From NCBI GenBank assembly GCA_001972305.1, contig BDDD01001597.1, positions 200,506 to 264,505 of the forward strand: a stretch of DNA of 64,000 nucleotides, given 5' to 3'. Shown piece after piece: positions 24,126 to 36,660 of this stretch. A model generated the notes under the pieces. That model saw only the letters and a program-made list of their open reading frames with translations. It was not told the DNA's origin and searched no databases. The position numbers were made by a program, and so were the translations under genes. Every line of letters begins with the position of its first letter. Position 1 is the stretch's first letter. The DNA is from Cephalotus follicularis (lineage: Eukaryota; Streptophyta; Magnoliopsida; Oxalidales; Cephalotaceae).

Positions 24126-26708
24126 TCTAATACCCTGCTTGTTCGTATATGTGTTTTGCGGACTTTTATACATATGTTTGTTTTCGGGCTTTTTAAATTG
24201 TTTTGTTGTAAAGTCCGGTTGCCCTGAATTTTGGGCCTATGTGATTTGGGTTGACTGATACCAGCCTGAATTTTTGGATATGTTAATGTAATGTTGGGTT
24301 GGTTTTATGTTTATGTCTTTTTTTATTTTTTATTTTTTTTATCAAACTTAATTTTATAACTTTCAAAAATATTAAAACAATTCTTTTAATTTTTATTTAA
24401 AAATCCTTTTATCTTATTTTCTTTTATTCCTCTCCTTTTTTTTTCTTTTCCTTTTCTTTCTTCCTTCTTTCTTCCTTCTTTCTTTCCTTTCTTCTCCCTC
24501 TTTCTCCCGTAACACTCTCTCCTTCCTTCTTATCTCACACGGTTTCACCATCTCTTTCCTTAAGCTTACCCTAAAATCCTCCTATCTTCCTTATCTATCA
24601 TATTATGCTCTCTTTATTCCTTATCCTGCCCAATAATCTCTCTCTCTCTTCTGTTTGAGTAAGCCAGAAAACATTGTTATATTGTCATCTTTGTATCTCT
24701 CGTTCCTGGTCATTGCTGTGGTTGCTAACTGGGAATCTCTTGGTGTTCTTGGTACGTGGCTTCATCGAAAATCAGATTGGTGTGCTATTGTTACAACCCC
24801 TTTGATTGCCCTGCTTTGGTTATACACATTTTTTTTTGGCAAACTTTGAAACCATGTATTCCTCTGTTTTCTTCCTGTTGATCAACTGGTTAAGTTTGGA
24901 AAATCGTTGTGTTAGTACAACATTTGTGTGTCACCATTTCAGGTTAGTTAATCTGTTCCTTACTGTGTTGGTTGTTGCTACATTAATATAAATTCAATTT
25001 TGTGTTGCTAGTATCTCTTGGTTTCGATTCTTTTATATATATGTTCTGTCATTGTATTCCTATGTATGTCAGTATGTTCTACACACCATGGACATGTTAT
25101 AATCTGGTTTTAATGTCTGCAAGTGGTAGTGGACAGAAAATTTGGACTTGTACATATGCATATGTTTAAAAGTTCTTACATATCTCTTGCAGTTAATCAC
25201 TACCTGTATGCTTCTTCATGTCAATTATGTGTTTTGGCGTCATCTAAACATCATATATTGTCTCATGTATATGTTCATATGTCTTCGGTATGATGTTATT
25301 CTTGATTGGGTAGTTTTTGTGTTGAAAATGTCAAGTTTCTGCTGTTCTATCGTCCAGAACAGCTGGCTGCTTTTTTTTGAACAGTCAGCTGGTTTGGATG
25401 AGCAGTCGGCTGCCATATAAAAGCAGTCAGCTGTTTCTATTGAGTAGTCGGCTGGCCCTGTTGAACTGTCGGCTGCCAAGCTTCAACAATCGACTGGAGC
25501 TCTGTGACAGCTGGCTATTTTGCCCAGAAAAATTTCTGTTTTCAACTGTTTTGCTCTTTTGTTCTCCGAATCAATCCAGGTCTTTTGTAAACACTGTAAT
25601 AAATATGTTCTAGGTCTCTAATGTTTCTTAGACCCTTATATGAATGGTTTTGGGTGTCTTTTAGATTGTTGTGCTTCAAAGGGGAGTTTGAATTAACAAT
25701 CTTTCTGTAAGTGCTTTTGTGAACGCATAAGGTACGAATTTCTATCGTTCCTTGGCTATCTGATTATCGAGCTGAAATCAGTTTTGTTTTATGCTATGTT
25801 CCTTCGTTTTATGAATTGGATTATATTTCAGAAATGAAGTTGGTTTTTGACATTTTATGAAGTTAAATGTTCCTGACTTTATTCTTATGCTAAGATACGT
25901 TACAATATGTTATGAAATGATCATCTCTTTATCACGAAAAATAAATGAGTTGATGTTTTGACTATGAAATGTATGTTATGATATCGTTGTGAACGACTTT
26001 CAAATATGTTTTGTGGAAACATATTTATGCATTTTCAATTGATTTTGATAAATCGATGTTTTCTAAATGATTGAATACTGAGTATTGTACCCACCTATTG
26101 GGCATACCATAGGCATGTCGTAGGCCTGGCACGGGGACATGACACTTCTGTAGCGGTGTGATTAGTCTACGGCGTCTCTGAATGTTTTGAATAAATCCCA
26201 TGAGGTGGATTTATGGATCCCCTATGTATGATAGAGGCGTATGAATCGATTCTAGTATATGGATATGTGATATGAAATGATATGTGAGAATTGAATTGTG
26301 TAGTGTCGTACACTGCAATTCTAATGGGCATGTGGAATTAGCGCCTCCCTTGCCAATCTATGTTATGAAATGTGATATCTATGTGGCTCAGTATGACTTT
26401 ATGAATCATGAAATGGTGTTTTTGAAATGTTTTGAAAGATACGAAATTGGTATTTTACGAAAATTCGATTATGGTTAAACTATTTTAATTGCATAAGATT
26501 TATGTTATGAATTTTATTGAAATCTTACTGCTTTTAAACTTATCGTTTACTGCTTTTCCTTTCCTTATCCGTATTGAGGTTTGCTTAGCCGTGTTTTGTT
26601 TTCCATGCGGCAGGTTATCAGGAGCAGTGGGGGAATGTGTGAATGAGAGTTGGCCACCTTATGTCATGGATCCCTAGGAGTGTGATCCTTATGTGTCTTT
26701 GTTTTTAG
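24126..26708 (+). repeat. 3' LTR of gypsy element 2, truncated
   Basis: It begins TCTAATACCCTGCTTG (terminal TG mutated to TC) and is collinear with 16606-19362 to about position 19130 of that copy, losing the last ~230 bases. At 26708/26709 it joins the pol tail of element 1. The CAGTCGGCTG-type cluster is at 25360-25515. From 25676 on, this LTR is part of the block duplicated at 41779. Confidence 0.88.
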
Positions 26709-26785
26709 GATTTGGCCACCGCCTGTTTGCTTAAGGTATGAGTATGTTTATGATTTCAGGATGAAATCCTTTTTAGGGGGGTGGA
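26709..26785 (+). pseudogene. Last bases of pol and polypurine tract of gypsy element 1
   Basis: CTGTTTGCTTAAGGTATGAGTATG matches the post-pol region of element 2 (24059-24082) and is followed by the PPT TTTTAGGGGGGTGGA (26771-26785). With 16605 on the other side it shows that element 1 once ran continuously, and that its RT-to-integrase section was deleted together with the end of element 2's LTR. Confidence 0.85.
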
Positions 26786-29538
26786 TGTAATTCCCTGTTT
26801 GTTCGTTTGCATATTTTCGGTCTTTTAAATCTGTTTGTAATGGGTTTTTAATCTTTTTTGTTATGAAGTCCATCGACTTTGTTTTGGGCCTCAGTGTTTT
26901 GGGATGACTGATACTAGCCTTGACTATGAGTGTGATAGTATGTGTATGTGTTGTTAAAGCTTATGTTTAGTGGTTTATGCTTATGTTTTATAAATAATTA
27001 ACTTTCTTAATTTCTAATTTTTTTTTAAATTTTAAAACTTATTAAAACAAAATATTTTTATTTAAAACTCTTTTCTTCTCTCTCTCCTATCTCTCCCGTA
27101 CTACTCTCTCGCTCTTATCTCTTCCGCCCGAAAATCTCTCCCTCTCTTAACTTCCTCACACGTTTCCTCCTTCATTTTCCTTATCTCTCCCGAAATTCCC
27201 TCCCTCTTTCTATATAAGAGCGGTTTTGGTCCATTGTGTTATGCCATCAGTTTCACTTTTACCTATCATTACCGTGTTTGCCAACTGGGAATTTCTTTGT
27301 GTTATTCGTACATTTGCTTCATCAAAATCAGGTTTGTGTTTTGTGATTCAGTCCTTTGATTGTTCTATGTTTGTTATACACTCTTTTTGCAAGTTTTGAA
27401 ACCATATGTGCCTTCTCTTTTGTTTCCTGTGTACCAGTGGTTTTAAGTCCGGAAAAATTGTTGTGTTAATACAACAGTTGTGTGTCGCAATTACAAGTTA
27501 ATTAACTCATTATTTACTTTGATGGTTTTTGCCATATTGTTATGAATCCAGTTTATGTTCTTATAGGATATTGGAGGTTGGTTTTGTTTCCTGGTAATTC
27601 ATACTATGTTGTTGTTTTGTGTCAGTTGATCAGCCTTTAGGTGTCTGTATAAGTTGTAATCTGGTTTTATAACTGATGGTTGGTAACTTGACAGAAAATT
27701 TGGTTTATATATGTGTATAGTGGATTACAGTTCTCTCTTTTCTCTTGAAGTTAAACCACTGTCTATGTATTTCCTTTTAATTCTGTGTTCTTCTGTTGTC
27801 TAAATATCATACAATGTCTTACGTAAATGTTTATAGTCCTTTGGTACGATGTTATTCAAGTTTTGACAGATTTATGCCTAGGATTGTTAGAGTTTCTGCT
27901 ATTCTGTCGTCCAGAACAGTCGACTGTTCTTCTGGATAGTCGGCAGTTAAGCCTTGAGTAATCGACTGTCTGTATGATTAGTCGACTGCTATGTCTTGCG
28001 CAGTTGACTGGACCCCCGTCACAGTTGGCTGGCTGCAGTCCAGTTTGTGTAGTTTGCTGACCCTGTTGGATAGTTGACTGCCGAGCTTCCAATAGTCGAC
28101 TAGAGCTCTGTAACAGTCGGCTGGGTTATCCAGGAAATTTCTATTTTAAGTTTTCTTGGTCAGTTTGCACTTCTGATTAATCGGGGTCTGCACTAAACAC
28201 TATAATAATTCTGATTTATGTCCACAATGATTTTCAGATCCTTCTATGAATGATTTTGTGTCTTTAAGAGTTTTGTACTACAAAGGGCAGTTAGAATTTA
28301 TCAATCGTTTCGTAAGTGTATTCTGTGATCGCCTGAGGTACAGATTCTATCATTCTTTGGCTATCTGATTCTATTGAAACAATATAGTTTCATTTTTATG
28401 ACATTCGAACTTTGTTATGTTTTGAATTTTGATATATTTTGGAAATAAAGTGACTTAATATTTCATGGGAAAAATATTTCTAACTTTATGAGTTCATTTA
28501 TGATATGTTTACGAAATGTTATGAAATCATCTCGTTTATTGTGAGGTTAAATGAGTTGATTTTCCGATTATGAAAATATGCATTTATATCGTTTGATAAT
28601 GGTTTATGGATATGTTTTGGTAAACCATTTCTTATGGGTTTTAAAATTGATTATGATCAAATCAATATTTTTGAAATGGTAAAATACTGAGTGTTTGTAC
28701 CCACATATGGGGCGTACCATATGCATGTCGTAGGCCTGACATGAGGGCATGACACTTCCGTAGCGGTGTGATTAGTCTACGACGTCTCTCTATGTTATGA
28801 TATCCCATGAGGTGGATTATGGATCCGTTATTTATGATAGAGGCATATGGATCAATCCTAGTATATGACATATGAGATGAGATATGTGACCTGTGATATG
28901 ATATGATATGAGAATTGACTTGGGTAGTGCCGTAGACTCCAATTCTACATGGCATGTGGAATTAGCGCCTCCCTTACTATTTGTGTTCTGATACGTGATA
29001 TGTTATATGGCTCAGTATGACATTATGTTTTTGAAAGGTTTGTTCTACGTTCTGAAAGTTATGAATCTGGTCTATGAAAGTTGGGATGTGACTTAAAAGA
29101 ATGTTTAAACTGATTTATTTCTTAAGGTTTCTGTTTTGAGTTAACTTATGAAATCTTACTACTTTTAAATTATCGTTTAATGTCATTACATTCTTTATCC
29201 GTACTGAGGTTTGTTCAGCCACGTTTTTGTTTCCATGTGGCAGGTTATCAGGAGCACCAGGGCAATGTGTGATTGAGAGATGTCCATCTTATGTCAGAGG
29301 ATCATTTAGGAGTGTGATCCTACCATGTTTTTGTTAGGACTAGTCTGTGGACAATAAGTCATTTATTGGTTTATGTTTTCAATATGTGACTTTTGGTTTA
29401 TGTTACGTTATCAGACTATGCTCTGTTTTGACCACCACGTGTTTGGAAATAAAGTTATGCATATGGTCAGTTAAGTTATGTTTTGTTAGGTTCTGAATTA
29501 TGACCTGTAATGGCTCCCACCGCTCGGGGGGTGTTACA
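26786..29538 (+). repeat. 3' LTR of gypsy element 1
   Basis: A 2,753-bp LTR, TGTAATTCCCTG ... GGGGGGTGTTACA, same subfamily as 9534-12149. It carries a stretch at about 27790-27890 that the 5' LTR lacks. The CAGTCGACTG-type motif cluster is at 27905-28125. No clean 5-bp target duplication is seen: GCACA precedes the 5' LTR and ACACG follows here. Duplicated in full at 42889-45641. Confidence 0.88.
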
Positions 29539-32436
29539 ACACGTTTCTTTCCAAAATTCTCTTATGAGCTCCCTCTAAAGCTCGCATTCTTCATTCAATC
29601 ATTTCCTGAAAACATATTATTTGAAAACAAAAACATTGAAAGGAATGAGTTTTAAATAGCCCAGTAAGGTTTTCATGGTAAACATACTTTATCATATCTC
29701 ATTTTCTGACTATAATACATAATCAGAACATTTCATAACATTTAGAAGTTATAAAAAAACTTAATGAACCCTTTCAACTTCGCTTCACCGGGGCATTGTG
29801 CACTCCCTGATTCCTTTCGTTACATCACATGCATGTCCGTGAGCATCTCGCTCCATTAACATTAATCTATCTAGGATTATTCCTCTTTGGATCGCAATCC
29901 AAGAGTGGTTCATTTCATTTCATTTCCTTTCACAATTCATAAAACCTTTCTGTTCATTTGAGTCATTAACTCAAATGCATTCATAAAACATCTTTACATA
30001 ACATTTATAAATTTGACATTTCATATAGAAGTAATAATTTTCTGAGAAAACATAAAACATTTAAGTTACAGTAGACATCTCTACGATTACAGAAAGCTAA
30101 AGTTCATAAGATTTGGCTAAGAAATGAAACTGCTGTGAAATTTTAAAGTCACTTGTTTCATATTCTTGCAGCACAGGAGCAGTAAAATGAAACAAATATT
30201 TTTAACAAGAATTCGACAGAATTTCAAAAGGTACAAAACATAAAATTTAAGAAGACATATTAAAGCTTCCAAAACATTAAACCATTATAAATTTAATCAA
30301 GAAATGAGTAAGATATGAATATAACAATCTGCTGCATAATCTTAGAAAATAACAGAGGAACTTTGATAAAAATGGGTATTGAATTTCCTTACTTTGGTTT
30401 AGATTTCCTTTTCTCCTTCCACTTTTTGAATTCTCCTCTTCAATCTCAGCAGACCACACTCTCTTCTTAGCTAAACTAACTGAATTCAGGTCACAAGCAT
30501 GCATATGTAGGCTAAGTTACTTGGGGAAGAAGCTTCTCCCTCTATCTTATGAGTCACTCCCCTTAGTTGCCCATGTGTCTAATTTCCACCAACCAAATGG
30601 TGACACTTGGCATTTCATAATCATTTCAACATAAAATATCTAAATTATTTCTTCCCTAGCCTGCCATGTGTCCCAACTTGAATATAATTAATCCACAAAA
30701 AGACAAAAGCCTGATTTGGGCAACTAGTCTGTAGACTAAAGCGTCGGCGCTTCACTTCCAAGCGTCGCCGCTCACGGGTTTCGTCCAAGTCGACTGGAAA
30801 TGCTTGACTTCAAAGCATCAAAGCTTACATTTAGAGCGTCATCGGTTTCATCCAAGGGCCGCCGCTTTCGTTCAAGCGTCGTCGGTTGGAGTAGTTTGCC
30901 CAAGTTGAAAACCCTCAGTTTTTAAACGACGTTAGACGAGGTCTGAGCATCGATGGTTTACCTTCAAAGCATCGCACCTTTAATAAACCATCGGTCCTTA
31001 GGTGATTTTGTCTTGGCCTGTCGACATTTGAAGCATATGTTTCGACGGGTTCCTAAACCACTCTAAAGCGATGTCACTTTACCGTACACTGTCGACGTTT
31101 CAAATAATTGCTTCGACGCTTAATCCTTGTCGTCGACGCTGTCAACATGACATTTATACCAACAACCTTCAAAACATATTTCACATCATAAAGAAGACTT
31201 AGAACAAGTAATTTCTCATTAAACAATACTTCAACATAAATTTCCGGTCATTACATAAACCTTCCTACAATCTATGCTTTAAGCGTCGACGCTTCTCCTT
31301 AAGCATCGACGGTTCCTTCATTAAGCATCAATTTCATCTCCATTTAAGCGTCGAACAATTGCCCTTAAGCGTCACCGTTTACTATTAAGCATCGACGGTC
31401 CAATTCTAAGTGTCGGCACATTATAACTTTTACACGGTTTATAGTAACAGAAAAAGAAACAGAGCATGTTCAATTCACATTTCAATCCATTCAATAATAA
31501 CGTGCAATCATGTATAACTCATCACAACATGAAATACATACTATATGTTCAAAATGATATCATAACCCCTACCTCAAGAGCTATCCCAGAGTCAAATAAA
31601 TTGATTCTTCTCTTTAAGTTCCAATGTTCTTCACTTTCCAATCAAACTTCACAATCCCAGGATTCAATCCATGTTTGCATGTTAACAACATATATACCAT
31701 AAGGATCAGTAGCTATACATAACTGATTAACATTAATATGAAAACTAGAAATCGAATTAGAAGCTTACCAGTTGAATTTGAGCTTCCAATTTACACCTTC
31801 AACACTCCTTGTTCAACATGCACCTTCCCAGTTCATTTCAGATTGTTCCCTCTCTTCTAAAAACGTTTTTAACAACCAATTCCTTCTTTCAACAGTCTGA
31901 TATAAGGTTTTCATTTCAGGAATTCATCTGATTCCTGTAACTCAAGACTTCACCATTTTTCCTTCTGTTTTGTTTCTTTCCCTCATCTTTGCTGATATAG
32001 GTGTTGAATCAGCTTCCAGACACTAACACTCCCTATTGAGCAGCTAGTGACACGTCATGGGCATCCATGACACGTTCTAGGACACTTGCCCAGCTTATAA
32101 ACATTTAAACGCCACTGCTCTGTTCCATTTGACATGTATCACCCACCAGACATCGTACAAAGCGTCGCCGGTTTCATTGTGGGTGTCGACTCTTTAAGCA
32201 CAAAGCGTCGATGCTTTGTGGTTGGCGTTGATGGTTTGGTGTCATTTGCAGTTTCTTTAAACATTATTTATCCAACTTCCAATTCGGTTCGATTCGGTCC
32301 AATTTCCTTGCTATTAAGTCCTCAAATAATCCAATAATTACAATCAACATAACAACTGAACATTTAATTTTAATTTAACGTATAATTTATTCATCAATTA
32401 TACAACATACACTAATTGAAATTTGCGGTTATTACA
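29539..32436 (-). repeat. C LTR, second part (5' LTR of element 3)
   Basis: It resumes the C LTR left at 9533 and ends at 32436 with the reverse complement of TGTAATAACCGC. It is collinear in reverse with the solo LTR 13636-16086 but longer. AAGCGTCGACGCTT-type motifs lie in two clusters, 30735-31400 and 32155-32240. ORFs inside (30277-30504, 31466-31702, 32134-32337) have no recognisable protein content. Duplicated at 45642-48539. Confidence 0.78.
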
Positions 32437-33141
32437 CCTGCCATTAGCGTCAATGGCATCTCCACCACCGTGACTAATACGGCAACAATCAAATCACAAT
32501 CCAATTCAAGTAATTTATATAAATAAATACTTGAAAACATATATTTGTTCAAATATATAACAATCCTTTTTCAAGTAGTTTATGCGTCATAAAGTACTTG
32601 TCACAACATATTTACTAGAAATATGTCTCAATCCTTTCAAAACGAATTTCAACTTTGAACCTAACATTTTATGTAAGATTAATGATTTAAAATAAATCAT
32701 GAATGCAAATTCCTAAAATGATAAAACATTTGACAAGCTATAACAATCCAGTTCACAATTCAATCCAGTACACAATCCAATCCCTAGCAAATGCAATGCA
32801 AAGATATGCTCAAATCCAACCGGGTTCTTGGTGTCGCACCTATGTTTACCACTTTCTCTAAGGGTCGATTATTTCCTTAATCAGCCGGCTGTTTCCTATA
32901 ATAGTCGGCTATTTCATTGAGTAGTCCGCTACTTTGTTTTAGCAGTCCACTATTCTGGATCAAGTAACTTATGAGCAGTCAGTTGTTTTCCTAAAAAGTC
33001 AGATGTTCCTGTGAAACAGTATACCTATCATCCTCCCAGTAATTTCCTGTCATATATGGGCAAAATAACACATGCACATTCGACTGTTTTCCTTTAATAG
33101 TTGGCTGTCTACCTTGAACAGTCAGTTGTTTTCCTTCAACG
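32437..33141 (-). repeat. Fragment of gypsy LTR 'D-prime'
   Basis: It is homologous to the middle of the D LTR at 50699-53485: CCTGCCATTAGC at 32437 matches near 51510, and AATACTTGAAAACATAT matches near 51597. It carries a CAGTCGGCTG-type motif array at 32880-33141, whereas the D LTR carries AAGCGTCGACGCTT motifs in the corresponding place. It is interrupted by the Sirevirus at 33142 and continues at 50355. Confidence 0.75.
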
Positions 33142-34364
33142 GACTTTTAAAAATTAACTAGCAAAAATACTAGAAACAATTTAAACATTATCACATAATT
33201 ACGAAAATATAAAGAGTGTAGGGTTGAGAGAGATTGGAAACAGATGTATAGTGGTTCGGCAAACCGCCTACGTCCACTCCCCAAGGCCTCCCCTTGAGTA
33301 TTTCACTATGTATGCCCCAATCCGGGCTTGAAACTCCAACCGATCTTCAACAACCTTCGCTCCAACCAAGGGAATACAAGTTTTCTCCAACCGAGCAATA
33401 CAAGAGACAACCTCTCTTGTTTATGTGTGAAATAAAGTGTTTAAAGATTACAAATTCACAATGAATTTGTTTACAATTTCGCTCAATTCTCACAAAGCTT
33501 CTAGTGTATAGGAAATGTAAAAACGAGAGCTTTGTAATGTATGGGATTGTGTCGAAATGATCTCTTTTGATGTTTGGGAAGCTTAGATGTTAGCTTGATG
33601 TGCCTTGAATGAATTTTCAGCTTGAATGCTTGATCACTTGTGCAAGAGCTCCACTTTGGCTTATATAGTTGTGCTTCCAACGTGTCTATTTTGAAGTTCT
33701 GTTACAATCCAGTCGGCTGGATTCCTTGGGCAGTCAGCTGGATTAGATGGCACGTATTTCAAATATAGTCGTTACATGGAGGCAGTCGGCTGCATCCTCT
33801 GGGCAGTCGGCTGGTGGAGCCTGGCAGTCGGTTGGTGCTCTGTTCCAGTCGGCTGGTTGAGCTACAATTGGACTTACAGAAGCTACTGCCTGATATTGCA
33901 CATTTGGTGACAGCCGGCTGGATTCCTTGGCAGTCGACTGGTGCCCTGCTTCAGTCGGCTGGATGAGGTGTTGAAATGATACAGAAGCTACTGCCTGAAT
34001 TGTGCACCCTTGGCAGTCGACTGGCCTTCCTTGGCAGTCGGCTGTCTTGGCCTGGCAGTCGACTGCTCCCCTGTGGCAGTCGGCTGTCCTGTTGTGATCT
34101 GCAGTTCCTGGGGTTGCTTTGAAGAACCAGTTGGCTACTCAACCCCTGGCAGTCGACTACTCAACCTTGGCAGTCAGCTGGATTGCTTGGCAGTCGGCTG
34201 GATTGCCCTGTACCTGCAGAAATAGCCTTGGCACAACTTTGGACACAAAATCAAGTGAGTATATGAAATTGTAGCTCAGAGAATTATGCATACAAGCAAT
34301 ATGTATTTGTTAATCATGAAAAAAACATATGTTAATACAATTAACGGGGTGGCAAAGGCCAACA
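33142..34364 (-). repeat. Sirevirus left LTR (3' LTR of a minus-strand element)
   Basis: On the minus strand the LTR starts TGTTGGCCTTTGCCACCCC at 34364, right after the PPT. Its other end is truncated: the last ~27 bases present in the right LTR (41537-41563, with the terminal CA) are absent, and the copy begins at GACTTTT. Seventeen or so CAGTCGGCTG-type motifs lie at 33715-34200. Compared with the right LTR, about eight differences are visible in the 212 comparable bases. Confidence 0.9.
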
Positions 34365-34379
34365 ATCTCCCCCTTTTTG
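34365..34379 (-). promoter_or_regulatory. Sirevirus polypurine tract
   Basis: The minus strand reads CAAAAAGGGGGAGAT immediately before the LTR. Additional purine runs of the same type sit upstream, around 34715, 34745, 34815, 34840, 34877 and 34908. Multiple PPTs are a published trait of Sireviruses. Confidence 0.88.
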
Positions 34380-34651
34380 ATGATTGACAAAACATGCTCA
34401 TTTTGCATAAATTCTTGACAAACTAACCATTTTTAGTTCCAAAGATCAATATTATCAATTGTATCATAACCAATGCATAAGTTATATCAAAATATACTTG
34501 CACAACACAAGATTTTCAATGAATATCTATTTTGAACAAAATATGCAATTTTAACAACTTAGCATTTTACAAATGCAATAACATTTATATTATGCAAACT
34601 TTCAAAAAATGCATAACCATTATGCAATGCGACAACTCTCCCAAACATTTT

Positions 34652-34843
34652 CTCCCCAAATGCAACTATCAACATATTTATGCAACAAGTCATCTTGATC
34701 TCCAAACATTGTCATTTCTCCCCCAGCATGCAATGCAAAATATATCTCTCCCCAAATGCAACTATCAACATATTTATGCAACAAGTCATCTTGATCTCCA
34801 AACATTGTCATTTCTCCCCCAGCTGCAAAATATATCTCTCCCC
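34652..34843 (-). repeat. Tandem duplication (about 96-bp unit) upstream of the PPT
   Basis: Two consecutive units starting CTCCCCAAATGCAAC at 34652 and 34748, nearly identical, the second slightly shorter at its end. Each unit carries two purine-rich runs (on the minus strand), so the duplication also multiplies PPT-like sites. The remaining stretch 34380-35150 is AT-rich non-coding 3' sequence. Confidence 0.85.
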
Positions 34844-35150
34844 CTTTTTGTCAAACAACAAAAAGAGAAACGGAAGCTCCCCCTCAATCAAAGCACGGAT
34901 TGAAGAGCTCCCCCTCAACATATGCATTCATGTAAACGAAAGTGAAAAGCAATAATGTACACTTAATTACACAATCCACATTCATTCAATAGAAGACATT
35001 GAACACAACTTCATTAACCGAAAAGGCAATTACATAAACCACCTTCAAATTGTCTTTTGCACTAAAACATCTCAGAAACACATAAGAAGTTACATTACAC
35101 AACCAAGTTAAAAAATACAATGAAAAACATGAGAAACCAGCAAATGTAGC

Positions 35151-36254
35151 TCATGAGGAATCGGGAGGAGGGTTTTGAGGGAATGCATTTTGGAACATTT
35201 GAATGAGAGTGGCTTGACCCTCATAAATCTGGTCCACTCGTCCTCTGAGGTTATCAATGTCGGCTTGAGCTAAGTCCATCCTAGCCTGAAGAGACTCCAG
35301 GGCAGGTCTGCTACTGCTGCTGCTACTGGTTCCCACATTTGGTCGCATCTCAAACTGCTGACCATCATCATCCTCATCTTCTCCTCCAGCTCTCACATTG
35401 GCCTGTTCTCTCACTTGCTCTCTTCCCCCACCTTGTAGCTTAACCCATAACCCATCTTCAAATCTAATATTACAATTCCTAAGCCCAGCCCTGTTTATAA
35501 GTTGTTTATGAGATGGTTTGACACTAAGCTCATCATTGGGAATGTCTAGGTTTAGGGATGCAAAAATCCTACTCAAAAGCATCGGATAAGGGATGTGATT
35601 GGGTCTAGATAGCATGTGATTGATTATTAGATAGGGAAGGTTCACTAGAGTCCCATTCTTAATGCAGGCTATGAATTTAAGGTCTCGCTCCGAAGGAAGA
35701 GTGTGCGAGCCTTCTCTTGGGAGAAGTGTGTTTGTTACCAGTAAAAGAATAATGCGAGTGGCTATCGGTAGATGGCTACTAGTCACATTCATAATTGGGT
35801 TAAAATTGGGTTGTTCTAAGCAAATTCCTAAAGCTTCCAATTTTTCTACATCATTGAAGTGTGTGATTCCAGAATTGGGAATTCCTAGGGTTTCGAAAAT
35901 TAATTCTGGGGTTATAGAATTTGGATTTCCTAGGACAAAAGAGTTTGCAACACAAGTAGTGGAAGTCTCTAAATTAGCATAAAATAACTTGACTAGCCTA
36001 GGATATATAATGTGTGATGAGCATAAGTAGTCAAACCACCCCATACCCTCTAACCAAGTTATAAGAATAGCCAAATTACTAACTAAAACATCTCTAGATA
36101 ACCACTTTTCATAATGAAATTTGACAAAGTTAATAACTGAATTATACAAAAATTCTTTCTCCTTGGAGAGAAAGAGGTCGTTGTCATAGTCCATTGCCGC
36201 TTGAGAAGCCCTTGGTTGCCTAGTAGCCATCTGCTTTTGTCTCTTTGGAGCCAT
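35151..36254 (-). CDS. Sirevirus third ORF (envelope-like position), putative plant transposon protein domain
   Basis: An intact 367-codon ORF in the same orientation as pol, between RNase H and the PPT, where Sireviruses may carry an 'envelope-like' ORF. The N-terminus is basic (MAPKRQKQMATRQPR). The central part matches, from memory, the 'putative plant transposon protein' domain: YPRLVKLFYANLE, a SFVLGN segment, then LIFETLGIPNSG, and later PYPMLLSRIFASL. The C-terminus has an acidic patch (GEDEDDDG), a Ser run and a predicted coiled coil (LESLQARMDLAQADIDNLRG). I see no signal peptide and no convincing membrane segment, so an envelope function is not supported. It has no stops although the pol beside it is interrupted repeatedly. 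Confidence 0.75.
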   Translation of the reverse strand: MAPKRQKQMATRQPRASQAAMDYDNDLFLSKEKEFLYNSVINFVKFHYEKWLSRDVLVSNLAILITWLEGMGWFDYLCSSHIIYPRLVKLFYANLETSTTCVANSFVLGNPNSITPELIFETLGIPNSGITHFNDVEKLEALGICLEQPNFNPIMNVTSSHLPIATRIILLLVTNTLLPREGSHTLPSERDLKFIACIKNGTLVNLPYLIINHMLSRPNHIPYPMLLSRIFASLNLDIPNDELSVKPSHKQLINRAGLRNCNIRFEDGLWVKLQGGGREQVREQANVRAGGEDEDDDGQQFEMRPNVGTSSSSSSRPALESLQARMDLAQADIDNLRGRVDQIYEGQATLIQMFQNAFPQNPPPDSS

Positions 36255-36660
36255 TAGATCGATTTGCAGGTTAAGAATTGAGTGAGCTAGGGTTTATGGC
36301 ATTTTTAGAATGAGAGAGAGTGAAGAGGCAGAAGGGAATTCAGGTTTAAAACCCTGATTCCCGCACTTCCAGTCGACTGGGCCTTTATGGCCAGTCGGCT
36401 GGATATGAGGCAGTCGACTGGACTCTTTGTCCAGTCGGCTGTTTTATGTAGATTCTGGAAATGCAGAAAATTGCCTTATCCAATTGGTTTACAAACCTTT
36501 GGTTAACTATTATGGACTAATAGCAACCTAGGTACATGAGCAAATTGATGTCATTGAGTTAAAAACTCAATGTTTAATGCATGATGATCTTTGAAAAACA
36601 TTTTTCAAGCCAATTCACACAATATTTAGCAAAGCATTACCATTGCACATATAATGAAAT
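36255..36660 (-). other. Spacer between pol and third ORF
   Basis: About 400 bases with no ORF of note. It contains four CAGTCGACTG/CAGTCGGCTG-type motifs at 36370-36440, the same motif that fills this element's LTR, here just upstream of the third ORF's start. Confidence 0.6.

Noticed and set aside
9529-29543. Target-site duplication for gypsy element 1
   Set aside because: GCACA before the 5' LTR and ACACG after the 3' LTR share only three or four bases depending on alignment; not a convincing duplication.
33715-34200. Regularly recurring ~10-bp motif resembling a CRISPR repeat array
   Set aside because: Motif is too short and variable, spacing is irregular, the host is a plant, and the same motif is scattered through several LTR families; no cas genes.
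35662-35982. 106-codon plus-strand ORF
   Set aside because: Antisense shadow of the Sirevirus third ORF.
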